Positions 1 to 5,557 of a DNA stretch of 5,557 bases are shown piece after piece. The stretch spans positions 1 through 5,557 of the forward strand of contig MGUS01000017.1 of the NCBI GenBank assembly GCA_001800085.1. Reading direction: 5' to 3'. The first letter of the stretch is position 1, and each line of letters opens with the position of its first letter. Under the pieces are notes generated by a model. It saw only the letters and a program-made list of their open reading frames with translations. It was not told the DNA's origin and ran no database searches. The position numbers and the translations under genes are program-made. The stretch comes from Elusimicrobia bacterium RIFCSPLOWO2_01_FULL_60_11. GTDB taxonomy: Bacteria; Elusimicrobiota; Elusimicrobia; 2-02-FULL-39-32.

Positions 1-1
1 G

Positions 2-334
2 CTCGTGGCGGCCGTGGACATCGTCAATTCGCCGACCTATTCCCTCGACCTGGCGCGCGCCCTCGCCTACCTGATCAAGACCCACGCTTACGGCGATTAC
101 CACATCGTCAACGAAGGCCACTGCGACCGCTACGAGCTCTCCAGATTCATCGCCGAATCGCTGGGAGCCAAGACCGGATTCATCAAGAAAGGGACGCAAA
201 GATCTTTGAAACTGGCCGCTCCCAGGCCCGGATACAGCCCCATGGACAATTTTTTCTGGAACCTGCAGGGATTCCCCAAGATGCGGCCCTGGCAGGAAGC
301 CGTCGTCAGCTTTTTAGAAGGACTACCTGAATAG
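2..334 (+). CDS. dTDP-4-dehydrorhamnose reductase-like protein (RmlD family), C-terminal part, cut at the 5' edge
   Basis: Only about 110 C-terminal residues are present. The frame is open to the left edge (CTC codon at 2), so the GTG at 5 is an internal valine and not a start. RmlD reduces dTDP-4-dehydro-L-rhamnose to dTDP-L-rhamnose in the cytoplasm, the last step of activated rhamnose supply. Visible family marks are the SPTYSLDLARAL segment (family pattern PTY-x-x-DLA), the GDYHIVNEG segment (GxYHxxxxG), the AAPRPGYSPMDN segment (substrate-side RPxxSxLd motif), and a closing PWQEAVVSFL (family W-x-x-al-x-x-fl). The Rossmann glycine motif and the catalytic YxxxK lie outside the window, so other reductases of the same extended-SDR subgroup cannot be excluded. 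It ends with TAG 18 bases before ugd, and probably heads or continues the same transcript. Confidence 0.82.
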   Translation, partial: LVAAVDIVNSPTYSLDLARALAYLIKTHAYGDYHIVNEGHCDRYELSRFIAESLGAKTGFIKKGTQRSLKLAAPRPGYSPMDNFFWNLQGFPKMRPWQEAVVSFLEGLPE

Positions 335-340
335 AGAGGA
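335..340 (+). promoter_or_regulatory. Shine-Dalgarno-like site for ugd
   Basis: AGAGGA lies 12 bases before the ATG at 353, in the 18-base gap after the rmlD-like gene. Spacing is slightly long. The following bases are A-rich, which should leave the start open. No promoter elements can fit in this gap. Confidence 0.5.
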
Positions 341-352
341 ACTGAGATAAAA

Positions 353-1651
353 ATGAATATCTGCATGATCGGGACTGGATACGTGGGATTGGTGACCGGC
401 GCCTGCTTTGCCGAGCTCGGATACAAGGTGACTTGCGTGGACAACGACCCGCGCAAGATCGGCATGCTAAAGATTGGCGAGATGCCCATCTATGAGCCGG
501 GGCTGGAGAAGCTGGTGCGCAAGAACGTGGCCGCGAAAAGGCTCTTCTTCTCGATGTCCATCGCCGACGCCATCCAGAACGCCGATTTCGCCTTCATCGC
601 GGTGGGAACGCCGCCCCGCTCGGACGGCTCCGCCGACCTCTCCTATGTGGAGAACGTGGCCCGCGAGATCGCCACTCACATGAAGAAATACCTGGTCATC
701 GTGGAGAAATCCACGGTGCCCGTGGAGACCTGCGAGTGGGTGAAGAAGACCGTGACCAAGTTCAACCGCAAAAAAGTCCCCTTCGACGTGGTCTCCAACC
801 CGGAGTTCCTGCGCGAGGGGACCGCGGTCCATGACTTCTCAAAACCCGACCGCGTCATCGTGGGCGTGGAGTCCGAGAGGGCCAAGAAAGCGATGGCGCG
901 TCTCTACGCCCCGCTCAGATGCCCCATCGTGTTCACGGATACCAAGAGCGCCGAGATCATCAAGCACGCTTCCAATTCTTTCCTGGCCACCAAGATCTCC
1001 TACATCAATTCCGTGGCCCGAATCTGCGAAAAAGTGGGGGCCAACGTGGAGCAAGTGGCGCAGGGCATGGGGTTCGACCCCCGCATCGGGCGGTCCTTCC
1101 TCAACGCCGGCTGCGGATTCGGCGGTTTCTGCTTCCCCAAGGACCTGGAGGCCTTCCTCTGGATATCCAAAAAGCTCGGGGCGGATTTCGAGATGCTGGA
1201 GTCCGTGAAAAAAGTGAACGAGGAGCAGATGATCCATTTCGTGAGGAAGATCGAGGAATCCCTCTGGATCGTCTCGGGCAAGACCGTGGGCATCCTGGGC
1301 CTGGCCTTCAAGCCCCACACGGACGACATGCGCTTCGCGCCTTCCATCGACATCATCCGCATGCTCCAGGAGCGGGGCGCGAAGATCCAGGCCTACGACC
1401 CCATCAGCATGCCCAACGCCAAGAAAGTCCTGCAGAACGTGGCACTCAAGGATTCCATCTATGAGGCGGCCAGGGGCGCGGACGCCCTCGTCATCGTCAC
1501 GGAATGGCCGCAGTTCAAGAAGATGGACTTAAAAAAGATCAAGAAGCTCCTCACGCACCCCACCATCGTCGACGGCCGCAACCTTTTCGATCCGGAAGCC
1601 ATGAAGAAGCTGGGCTTCCACTACGCCTCGGTCGGAAGGAAGCCGGTATAA
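353..1651 (+). CDS. ugd: UDP-glucose 6-dehydrogenase
   Basis: This 432-residue protein has the normal length for bacterial Ugd. It oxidises UDP-glucose twice with NAD+ to UDP-glucuronate in the cytoplasm. The N-terminal Rossmann domain opens with GTGYVG (residues 7-12). It is followed by YEPGLE (47-52), GTPP (85-88), STVPVET (120-126) and NPEFLREG (149-156). The central helix carries [10 protein letters not shown] with the conserved Lys204 and Asn208. The active-site motif [10 protein letters not shown] contains the catalytic Cys260 and Asp264. The C-terminal UDP-binding domain starts at [13 protein letters not shown] (313-325) and includes VDGRN (406-410). Nothing is truncated. Its product is the substrate of the next gene's enzyme, 4 bases downstream. 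UDP-xylose, the expected end product of that pair, is a known feedback inhibitor of this family. Confidence 0.97.
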   Translation: MNICMIGTGYVGLVTGACFAELGYKVTCVDNDPRKIGMLKIGEMPIYEPGLEKLVRKNVAAKRLFFSMSIADAIQNADFAFIAVGTPPRSDGSADLSYVENVAREIATHMKKYLVIVEKSTVPVETCEWVKKTVTKFNRKKVPFDVVSNPEFLREGTAVHDFSKPDRVIVGVESERAKKAMARLYAPLRCPIVFTDTKSAEIIKHASNSFLATKISYINSVARICEKVGANVEQVAQGMGFDPRIGRSFLNAGCGFGGFCFPKDLEAFLWISKKLGADFEMLESVKKVNEEQMIHFVRKIEESLWIVSGKTVGILGLAFKPHTDDMRFAPSIDIIRMLQERGAKIQAYDPISMPNAKKVLQNVALKDSIYEAARGADALVIVTEWPQFKKMDLKKIKKLLTHPTIVDGRNLFDPEAMKKLGFHYASVGRKPV

Positions 1652-1655
1652 CCCC

Positions 1656-2591
1656 ATGCGCGTACTGATAACAGGCGGAGCGGGGTTCCTGGGAAGCCAC
1701 CTCTGCGAGCACCTGCTCGGGAAAGGCCACACGGTGGTCTGCATGGACAACCTTGTGACGGGGAGCCTGGACAACATCCGCCACCTCTTCGGCGGGAACC
1801 GCTTCTTCTTCGTCAAGCAGGATGTGACCCAGTTCATCCATTACCCGGGCAAGATCGACGCGGTCATGCATTTCGCGAGCCCCGCGAGCCCCGTGGATTA
1901 TCTCAAGATCCCCATCCCCACGCTCAAGGTGGGCTCCTTGGGCACCCACAAGACCCTGGGCTTGGCGAAGGAGAAGAAAGCCATCTTCATGATCGCTTCC
2001 ACTTCCGAGGTCTACGGCGACCCCCTCATCAACCCCCAGCACGAGAAGTATTGGGGGAACGTCAACCCCGTGGGCCCGCGCGGCGTCTATGACGAAGCCA
2101 AGCGCTTCGCCGAGGCCATGACCATGGCCTACCACCGCGTGCACAACATACCGGTGCGCATCTTGAGGATTTTCAACACCTACGGGCCCCGCATGCGCCT
2201 CCACGACGGGCGCGCCGTCCCCAACTTCATCACGCAGGCGCTCAACAACAAGCCCATCACGGTCTACGGCGACGGCTCCCAGACGCGGAGTTTGTGCTAT
2301 GTGGACGATCTGATCCGCGGGATCTACAAGCTTCTCCTCTCGAACATCAACGAACCCGTCAACATCGGCAACCCCGAAGAGATCACCCTGCTGGAGCTGG
2401 CCCAGACCGTCAAGGCCCTGACCCAGTCCCGCAGCAGGATCGTCTTCAAGTCCCTGCCGGTGGACGACCCCAAGGTGCGCTGCCCGGACATCACTCTCGC
2501 GAAAAAACTCCTTAAGTGGCAACCGCAGATCGGCCTGAAACAGGGACTCTCCAAGACCATCCCCTATTTCAGAAAGGCGTTGGACAAATAA
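1656..2591 (+). CDS. uxs: UDP-glucuronate decarboxylase (UDP-xylose synthase)
   Basis: This 311-residue extended SDR converts UDP-glucuronate to UDP-xylose with bound NAD+ through a 4-keto intermediate. Visible marks in order are the Rossmann motif GGAGFLG (7-13), Asp31 for the NAD ribose, the UXS-type ASPASPVDY (74-82), STSEVYGDP (115-123) with Thr116 and Glu118, the [10 protein letters not shown] stretch (133-142), catalytic Tyr145 and Lys149 in [16 protein letters not shown] (171-180), DGRAVPNF (184-191), [15 protein letters not shown] (204-218) and NIGNPEE (236-242). ASPASP, WGNVNP and NTYGPRM together separate UXS from dTDP-glucose dehydratases and GalE. It has no N-terminal membrane segment, so it should be cytosolic. 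It lacks the formyltransferase domain of ArnA. The start at 1656 places GGAAGGA (1634-1640) upstream at long spacing, and the Rossmann strand begins right after Met1. Confidence 0.94.
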   Translation: MRVLITGGAGFLGSHLCEHLLGKGHTVVCMDNLVTGSLDNIRHLFGGNRFFFVKQDVTQFIHYPGKIDAVMHFASPASPVDYLKIPIPTLKVGSLGTHKTLGLAKEKKAIFMIASTSEVYGDPLINPQHEKYWGNVNPVGPRGVYDEAKRFAEAMTMAYHRVHNIPVRILRIFNTYGPRMRLHDGRAVPNFITQALNNKPITVYGDGSQTRSLCYVDDLIRGIYKLLLSNINEPVNIGNPEEITLLELAQTVKALTQSRSRIVFKSLPVDDPKVRCPDITLAKKLLKWQPQIGLKQGLSKTIPYFRKALDK

Positions 2592-3187
2592 TGTCCTACA
2601 GCGCGAAGTACCTCGAGGAAGCGGTCCGGATCATCGGGAAGCTCGACCCGGCGCGGATCGAAGCCATGGCCGAGGGCCTCTCGCAAGTCCATGCGGGCGG
2701 GGGGCGGCTCTTTTTCCTGGGCGTGGGCGGGAGCGCGGCCAACGCGTCGCACGCGGTGAACGATTTCCGGAAGATCTGCGGCATGGAGGCCTACGCGCCC
2801 ACCGACAACGTGAGCGAGCTGACGGCCCGCATCAACGACGACGGCTGGGAATCCGTTTTCACGAACTGGCTCAAAGGCAGCCGGCTCTCCAAGAAAGACG
2901 GCGTGTTCGTATTCTCCGTGGGCGGGGGCAACGCCGAAAAGAACATCAGCGGGAACCTGGTGCACGCTCTCAAATTCTCCAAGTCCGTGGGATGCAGGAT
3001 ATTCGGCATCGTGGGGCGGGACGGGGGGTTCACCGCCAAATCCGCCGAGCATTGCCTCATCGTGCCCACGGTCAACCCCGAGACCGTCACCCCCCACGCC
3101 GAGGCGTTCCAGGCCGTGCTCTGGCACCTGATCGTGTCGCACCCGAAATTAAAAGCCAATGAGATGAAATGGGAGTCGATCAAATGA
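2591..3187 (+). CDS. SIS-domain phosphosugar isomerase, GmhA-like (putative sedoheptulose 7-phosphate isomerase)
   Basis: This 198-residue single-SIS protein is GmhA-sized. GmhA converts sedoheptulose 7-phosphate to D-glycero-D-manno-heptose 7-phosphate, the first step of ADP- or GDP-heptose synthesis. Family signs are GVGGSAANASH (44-54), DNVSELTARINDDGW (72-86), and the SIS phosphate loop FSVGGGNAEKN (108-118), then GIVGRDGG (139-146). The C-terminal helix reads TPHAEAFQAVLWH (167-179). It is not canonical: by hand alignment, E. coli GmhA Glu65 falls on Asp58, the STSGNS phosphate loop becomes SVGGGN, and the helix around GmhA His180 is shifted, with Trp178-His179. The ATG at 2591 is preferred because it overlaps the preceding TAA by one base (TAATG) and leads directly into the family N-terminus. 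An in-frame ATG at 2516 would bury 25 residues inside uxs. SIS membership is firm. The exact substrate is an inference from neighbours. Confidence 0.85.
   Translation: MSYSAKYLEEAVRIIGKLDPARIEAMAEGLSQVHAGGGRLFFLGVGGSAANASHAVNDFRKICGMEAYAPTDNVSELTARINDDGWESVFTNWLKGSRLSKKDGVFVFSVGGGNAEKNISGNLVHALKFSKSVGCRIFGIVGRDGGFTAKSAEHCLIVPTVNPETVTPHAEAFQAVLWHLIVSHPKLKANEMKWESIK
3171..3175 (+). promoter_or_regulatory. Shine-Dalgarno site for the transaldolase gene
   Basis: GGGAG sits 8 bases before the ATG at 3184 and 11 bases before the second ATG at 3187. It lies inside the end of the SIS gene. The spacing favours 3184, which forms the 4-base ATGA overlap with the SIS stop. The first codons downstream are strikingly A/T-rich compared with the rest of the window. 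Confidence 0.55.
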
Positions 3188-3900
3188 TGAAATTATTGGA
3201 TTTAAAAATAAAGATATTCGCCGACGGGGCCAACAAGGACGACATGCTCGCGGCCTACCGCGCGGGCTCCGTGGACGGCTTCACCACCAACCCCTCTTTG
3301 ATGAGGAAGGCCGGGGTCACCGATTACGAGAAGTTCGCCAAGGAAGTCCTCTCCGTTATCAAGGACGTCTCCATCTCTTTCGAAGTGTTCTCGGACGAGT
3401 TCGACGCCATGGAGCGGGAAGCCCGCAAGATCGCCTCCTGGGCCAGGAACATCCACGTCAAGATCCCGGTCCAGAACACGAAGGGCCAGTTCTCGGGACC
3501 GCTCATCAAGAAACTCCACGGCGAAGGCATCCCCTTGAACGTCACGGCCATCCTCACGGTGGACCAGGTCCGGAAAGTGGCGCAGAACCTGCGGGGCGAC
3601 GTGCCCTCCATCGTCTCCGTCTTCGCCGGCCGCATCGCCGACACCGGCGTGGACCCCATCCCCGCCATGAAAGAGTGCGCGGCCGTCTTAAAACCCCTGC
3701 CCAAGTGCGAGCTCCTCTGGGCCAGCTCCCGCGAAGTCCTGAACATCATCCAGGCCGAACAATGCGGCTGCCACATCATCACGGTGACCCAAGACATCAT
3801 CAAGAAGCTCTCCATGCTCGGCAAAAACCTGGCGGAACTGTCCCTGGACACGGTCAAGATGTTCTTCGAGGACAGCACCAAGTCGGGATTCAAGATTTGA
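3184..3900 (+). CDS. Transaldolase, small TalC/FSA-type family
   Basis: This 238-residue (beta/alpha)8 class I aldolase transfers dihydroxyacetone through a Schiff base. Transaldolase makes sedoheptulose 7-phosphate plus glyceraldehyde 3-phosphate from fructose 6-phosphate and erythrose 4-phosphate. Catalytic positions visible by hand comparison with E. coli TalB are Asp14, TTNPSL (34-39) with Asn36, Glu67, Schiff-base Lys93 in VKIP, NVT (119-121), Ser145, Phe147, and the phosphate-site Ser181/Arg183 in ASSREV. Phe147 sits where TalB has Phe178. The fructose-6-phosphate aldolase FSA has Tyr there, so transaldolase activity is favoured. The length is a little over the 215-220 usual for TalC/FSA, with extra residues after VKIP and at the C-terminus. 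Its start overlaps the SIS stop (ATGA). A second ATG follows at 3187. Its position inside a sugar-nucleotide operon suggests a dedicated role in supplying or reshaping phosphosugar for the isomerase, not central metabolism. Confidence 0.88.
   Translation: MMKLLDLKIKIFADGANKDDMLAAYRAGSVDGFTTNPSLMRKAGVTDYEKFAKEVLSVIKDVSISFEVFSDEFDAMEREARKIASWARNIHVKIPVQNTKGQFSGPLIKKLHGEGIPLNVTAILTVDQVRKVAQNLRGDVPSIVSVFAGRIADTGVDPIPAMKECAAVLKPLPKCELLWASSREVLNIIQAEQCGCHIITVTQDIIKKLSMLGKNLAELSLDTVKMFFEDSTKSGFKI
3885..3888 (+). promoter_or_regulatory. Shine-Dalgarno-like site for the TTG-started epimerase gene
   Basis: GGGA lies 8 bases before the TTG at 3897, inside the transaldolase gene. It supports this unusual start, though coupling through the overlapping stop probably matters as much. 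Confidence 0.4.
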
Positions 3901-4838
3901 ACATCCTCGTCACGGGGGTCGCCGGTTTCATCGGCAGCAACCTGGCCGACCGATTGCTCTCGGAAGGCCACCCAGTCGCGGGGCTGGATAACCTGGCCTA
4001 CGGCGTGAAGGAGCAGATCCCGGATGGCGTTAAATTTCACAAGGGGGACGTCCGCTCCAAGGACATCTACCCGCATTTCAAGGGCGTGGACGCCGTCTTC
4101 CACCTGGCCGCCAAGAACTGCATCGCCGACTGCCAGGCCGACCCCGTGGAGACCGCCGACATCAATGTGACGGGCACCGTCAACGTCCTCGAGGCCTGCA
4201 GGCGCGCCGGGGTCAAAAAAGTCGTCTACGCCGAGTCCTCGGCCATCTACGAGGGGAGCAAGAAGTATCCCACGCCGGAGGAGGACGAGCACGCGGAGAG
4301 TTTTTACGCGGCGAGCAAGCTGGCTGAAAAACATTTCGCCGAAGCTTATGCCCGGTTCCACGGCATGAACCTGACCGCCTTGAGATATTTCTGCGTCTAT
4401 GGGCCCAGGCAGGACTACAGGAGGAGCATCCCGCCCGTGATGAGCGCCTTCATCCTCAAGCTCTTGAAGGGCGAACGCCCCGTCATCTACGGGGACGGCA
4501 GGAAGCGCAGGGATTTCATCTATGTGGACGACGTGAACGATTTCCATGTCCAATGTTTGAAGGACCCTAAAACCAACGGCGGGACTTTCAACCTGGGCAG
4601 CGGAGAAAATCATTCCGTGCAGGATATTTTCGAGGCGGTGGAAGGCCTGTTGAAGACCGGTATCAAGCCGGAACACAGGCCCGACCTGCCCGGGGAATCA
4701 CAGATCACTTTGGCCGATATCTCCAGAGCCAAGGCCTTGGGGTGGAAGCCCAAGACGACATTGGCGCAGGGCCTTCAAAAATCCGTCGAATTCATAAAGA
4801 AACATGTCCTTCAAAGCTCTGATATTAGCCGCCGGTAA
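3897..4838 (+). CDS. NAD-dependent NDP-sugar epimerase/dehydratase (extended SDR, GalE/WbpP-like), TTG start
   Basis: This 313-residue enzyme acts on a nucleotide sugar, most likely as a 4-epimerase. It shows the NAD motif GVAGFIG (7-13), Asp31 for the NAD ribose, FHLAAK (68-73), ESSAIY (113-118) supplying the active-site Ser, catalytic Tyr137 and Lys141 in YAASK, RYFCVYGPRQD (163-173), YGDGRKRRDFIYVDD (198-212) and FNLGSGE (231-237). RDFIYVDD with VYGPRQD is typical of UDP-hexose, UDP-hexuronate and UDP-pentose epimerases, and the residues do not fix the substrate. The start is TTG: it overlaps the transaldolase TGA as TTGA, and the Rossmann strand NILVTG begins at residue 2. The first in-frame ATG encodes Met157, and the earlier GTG at codon 37 would remove the NAD motif. 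Neighbours give two options: UDP-xylose/UDP-glucuronate, or the NDP-sugar made by the two downstream genes. The last 12 codons overlap the next gene. Confidence 0.87.
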   Translation: MNILVTGVAGFIGSNLADRLLSEGHPVAGLDNLAYGVKEQIPDGVKFHKGDVRSKDIYPHFKGVDAVFHLAAKNCIADCQADPVETADINVTGTVNVLEACRRAGVKKVVYAESSAIYEGSKKYPTPEEDEHAESFYAASKLAEKHFAEAYARFHGMNLTALRYFCVYGPRQDYRRSIPPVMSAFILKLLKGERPVIYGDGRKRRDFIYVDDVNDFHVQCLKDPKTNGGTFNLGSGENHSVQDIFEAVEGLLKTGIKPEHRPDLPGESQITLADISRAKALGWKPKTTLAQGLQKSVEFIKKHVLQSSDISRR

Positions 4839-5508
4839 GAGCACGCGCATCGCCCAAACGGCCGGGGGCATCCCCAAGCCGCTCCTCCCGATCAAGGGCG
4901 AGCCCGTGCTGGTGCACAATCTGAAGCTCCTTAAAAAACACGGCGTGAAAGAGGCCTGGATCAACCTGCATTTCATGGCCGACGCCGTGCGCGAATGCGT
5001 CGGGGACGGAAGCCGGTGGGGAGTCGCGGTCCGCTATTGGCATGAGCGGGAGATCCTGGGCACGGCCGGCGCGCTCAAGAACCTGGAAAGGGAATTCAAG
5101 GACGGCGCGCACTACGTCGTCTACGGCGATAACTACACGGACTGCGACCTGACGGAGATGATGGAACAGCATAAGAAGAAAGATGCCGCCGCCACGGTCG
5201 CGGTCTTCGACCCCGCCAAGAACCCCAACAGCGGCATCGCCGGAGGGAAGATCAAAGTCGGCACGGAGGGTTCCATCGAGGAATTCAATGAGGGCGGCAA
5301 AGACGGGAACTGGGTGAACGCGGGCATCTACGCTTTGGAGCCCTCCGTCATGGACATCATCCCCAAAGGATTCTCGGATTTCGGCAAGGACGTTTTCCCG
5401 GCCCTGCTCAAGAACAAAAAAAAGATACAGGCCTATCCCATCAAGGGCTTCTGCTTCGCGGTGGACACGCCCGAATCCTATGAGCGCGCACAGGCCTTGA
5501 ACAAATGA
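4804..5508 (+). CDS. Sugar-1-phosphate nucleotidyltransferase (HddC/mannose-1-phosphate guanylyltransferase-like)
   Basis: This 234-residue single-domain GT-A-fold enzyme joins an NTP and a sugar 1-phosphate to give an NDP-sugar and pyrophosphate. The signature loop is LILAAGKSTRI (6-16), followed by IPKPLLPI (23-30) with the conserved Lys25. Further marks are LGTAGAL (85-91), the metal-binding Asp in YGDN (107-110), the sugar-side NAGIY (172-176), and FAVDTPESY (218-226), where the second metal-binding Asp is expected. There is no C-terminal left-handed beta-helix, so it is the short form, as in HddC and RmlA-like enzymes. The base specificity (GTP, ADP, CTP or dTTP) cannot be read from the sequence. 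The kinase start directly downstream makes heptose 1-phosphate the favoured substrate. The ATG at 4804 has only a weak AAAGA upstream and overlaps the epimerase by 35 bases, so translation is probably coupled. A later start would break the LILAAG motif. Confidence 0.9.
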   Translation: MSFKALILAAGKSTRIAQTAGGIPKPLLPIKGEPVLVHNLKLLKKHGVKEAWINLHFMADAVRECVGDGSRWGVAVRYWHEREILGTAGALKNLEREFKDGAHYVVYGDNYTDCDLTEMMEQHKKKDAAATVAVFDPAKNPNSGIAGGKIKVGTEGSIEEFNEGGKDGNWVNAGIYALEPSVMDIIPKGFSDFGKDVFPALLKNKKKIQAYPIKGFCFAVDTPESYERAQALNK

Positions 5509-5557
5509 TCATCACCCGCACTCCATTCCGCGTGACTCTGGGCGGAGGCGGCACGGA
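5505..5557 (+). CDS. GHMP-family sugar kinase, N-terminal fragment (HddA-like), cut at the 3' edge
   Basis: Only the first 17 residues are in the window: an ATG at 5505 overlaps the preceding TGA as ATGA and reads MIITRTPFRVTLGGGGT. The RTPxRxxxxGGGTD pattern is the standard opening of GHMP kinases of the D-glycero-alpha-D-manno-heptose 7-phosphate kinase (HddA) group. In this group Arg5 and the glycine-rich end of the first strand lie near the sugar. HddA phosphorylates heptose 7-phosphate at C1. Fucokinase-like and galactokinase-like members share similar starts, so substrate assignment leans on the adjoining isomerase and nucleotidyltransferase. The ATP-binding motif lies beyond the edge. 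Confidence 0.75.
   Translation, partial: MIITRTPFRVTLGGGGT

Noticed and set aside
1551..2522. 323-codon open frame on the minus strand across the decarboxylase gene
   Set aside because: It is a mirror frame of a well-conserved UXS gene, rich in V, D, G, H and L with no motif.
2516..2590. Upstream in-frame ATG giving the SIS protein 25 more residues
   Set aside because: The extra residues lie in the end of the decarboxylase gene and do not resemble a SIS N-terminus. The TAATG junction at 2591 gives a normal-length protein.
3675..3896. Upstream ATG that would extend the epimerase by 74 residues into the transaldolase gene
   Set aside because: The extension precedes the Rossmann strand that normally opens the protein, and it is the out-of-frame shadow of the transaldolase.
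3324..4676. 450-codon open frame on the minus strand across the transaldolase and epimerase genes
   Set aside because: It runs antisense to two genes with full catalytic motifs. Its translation is low-complexity without a recognisable domain, as expected for the complementary frame of GC-rich DNA.
5418..5424. A AAA AAG slippery heptamer in the reading frame of the nucleotidyltransferase (a similar one lies in ugd near 1529)
   Set aside because: A -1 shift would soon hit a stop and destroy the conserved C-terminus. No strong downstream stem is evident, and lysine-rich stretches make such runs by chance.
1..5557. CRISPR arrays, tRNA or rRNA genes, insertion sequences, terminators
   Set aside because: No repeated units, cloverleaf-like segments, inverted-repeat ends or hairpin-plus-T-run were seen. 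Nearly every base is coding.

Overview
The window is one continuous run of eight plus-strand genes for nucleotide-sugar biosynthesis. Both ends are cut: the first gene lacks its start and the last lacks nearly all of its body. Coding density is close to total. The only noncoding gaps are 18 bases before ugd and 4 bases before the UDP-glucuronate decarboxylase gene. Every later junction is an overlap of 1, 4, 4, 35 and 4 bases. This looks like one translationally coupled operon, with no internal terminator and no convincing internal promoter. The DNA is GC-rich with strong G/C preference at third codon positions. I see no lineage marker. A bacterium making LPS, O-antigen, capsule or another surface glycan fits, and an uncultivated lineage is possible but not shown.

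Left part (2-2591): the C-terminal third of an RmlD-like dTDP-4-dehydrorhamnose reductase (the last step to dTDP-L-rhamnose), then UDP-glucose 6-dehydrogenase (ugd), then a single-domain UDP-glucuronate decarboxylase. The last two form a complete route UDP-glucose -> UDP-glucuronate -> UDP-xylose.

Right part (2591-5557): a SIS-domain sugar-phosphate isomerase of the GmhA superfamily, a small transaldolase, an extended-SDR NDP-sugar epimerase beginning at TTG, a sugar-1-phosphate nucleotidyltransferase resembling HddC, and the first 17 residues of a GHMP sugar kinase resembling HddA. Isomerase, kinase and nucleotidyltransferase are the hallmark of the D-glycero-alpha-D-manno-heptose nucleotide pathway, which starts from sedoheptulose 7-phosphate. 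The unusual element is the transaldolase inside the operon, directly coupled to the isomerase. It could make sedoheptulose 7-phosphate on site. The isomerase is not a textbook GmhA: several phosphate-binding and catalytic positions differ. The pathway may therefore be a variant, or may make a related but different phosphosugar. The best candidate for something under-described here is this SIS-transaldolase-epimerase-nucleotidyltransferase-kinase module.
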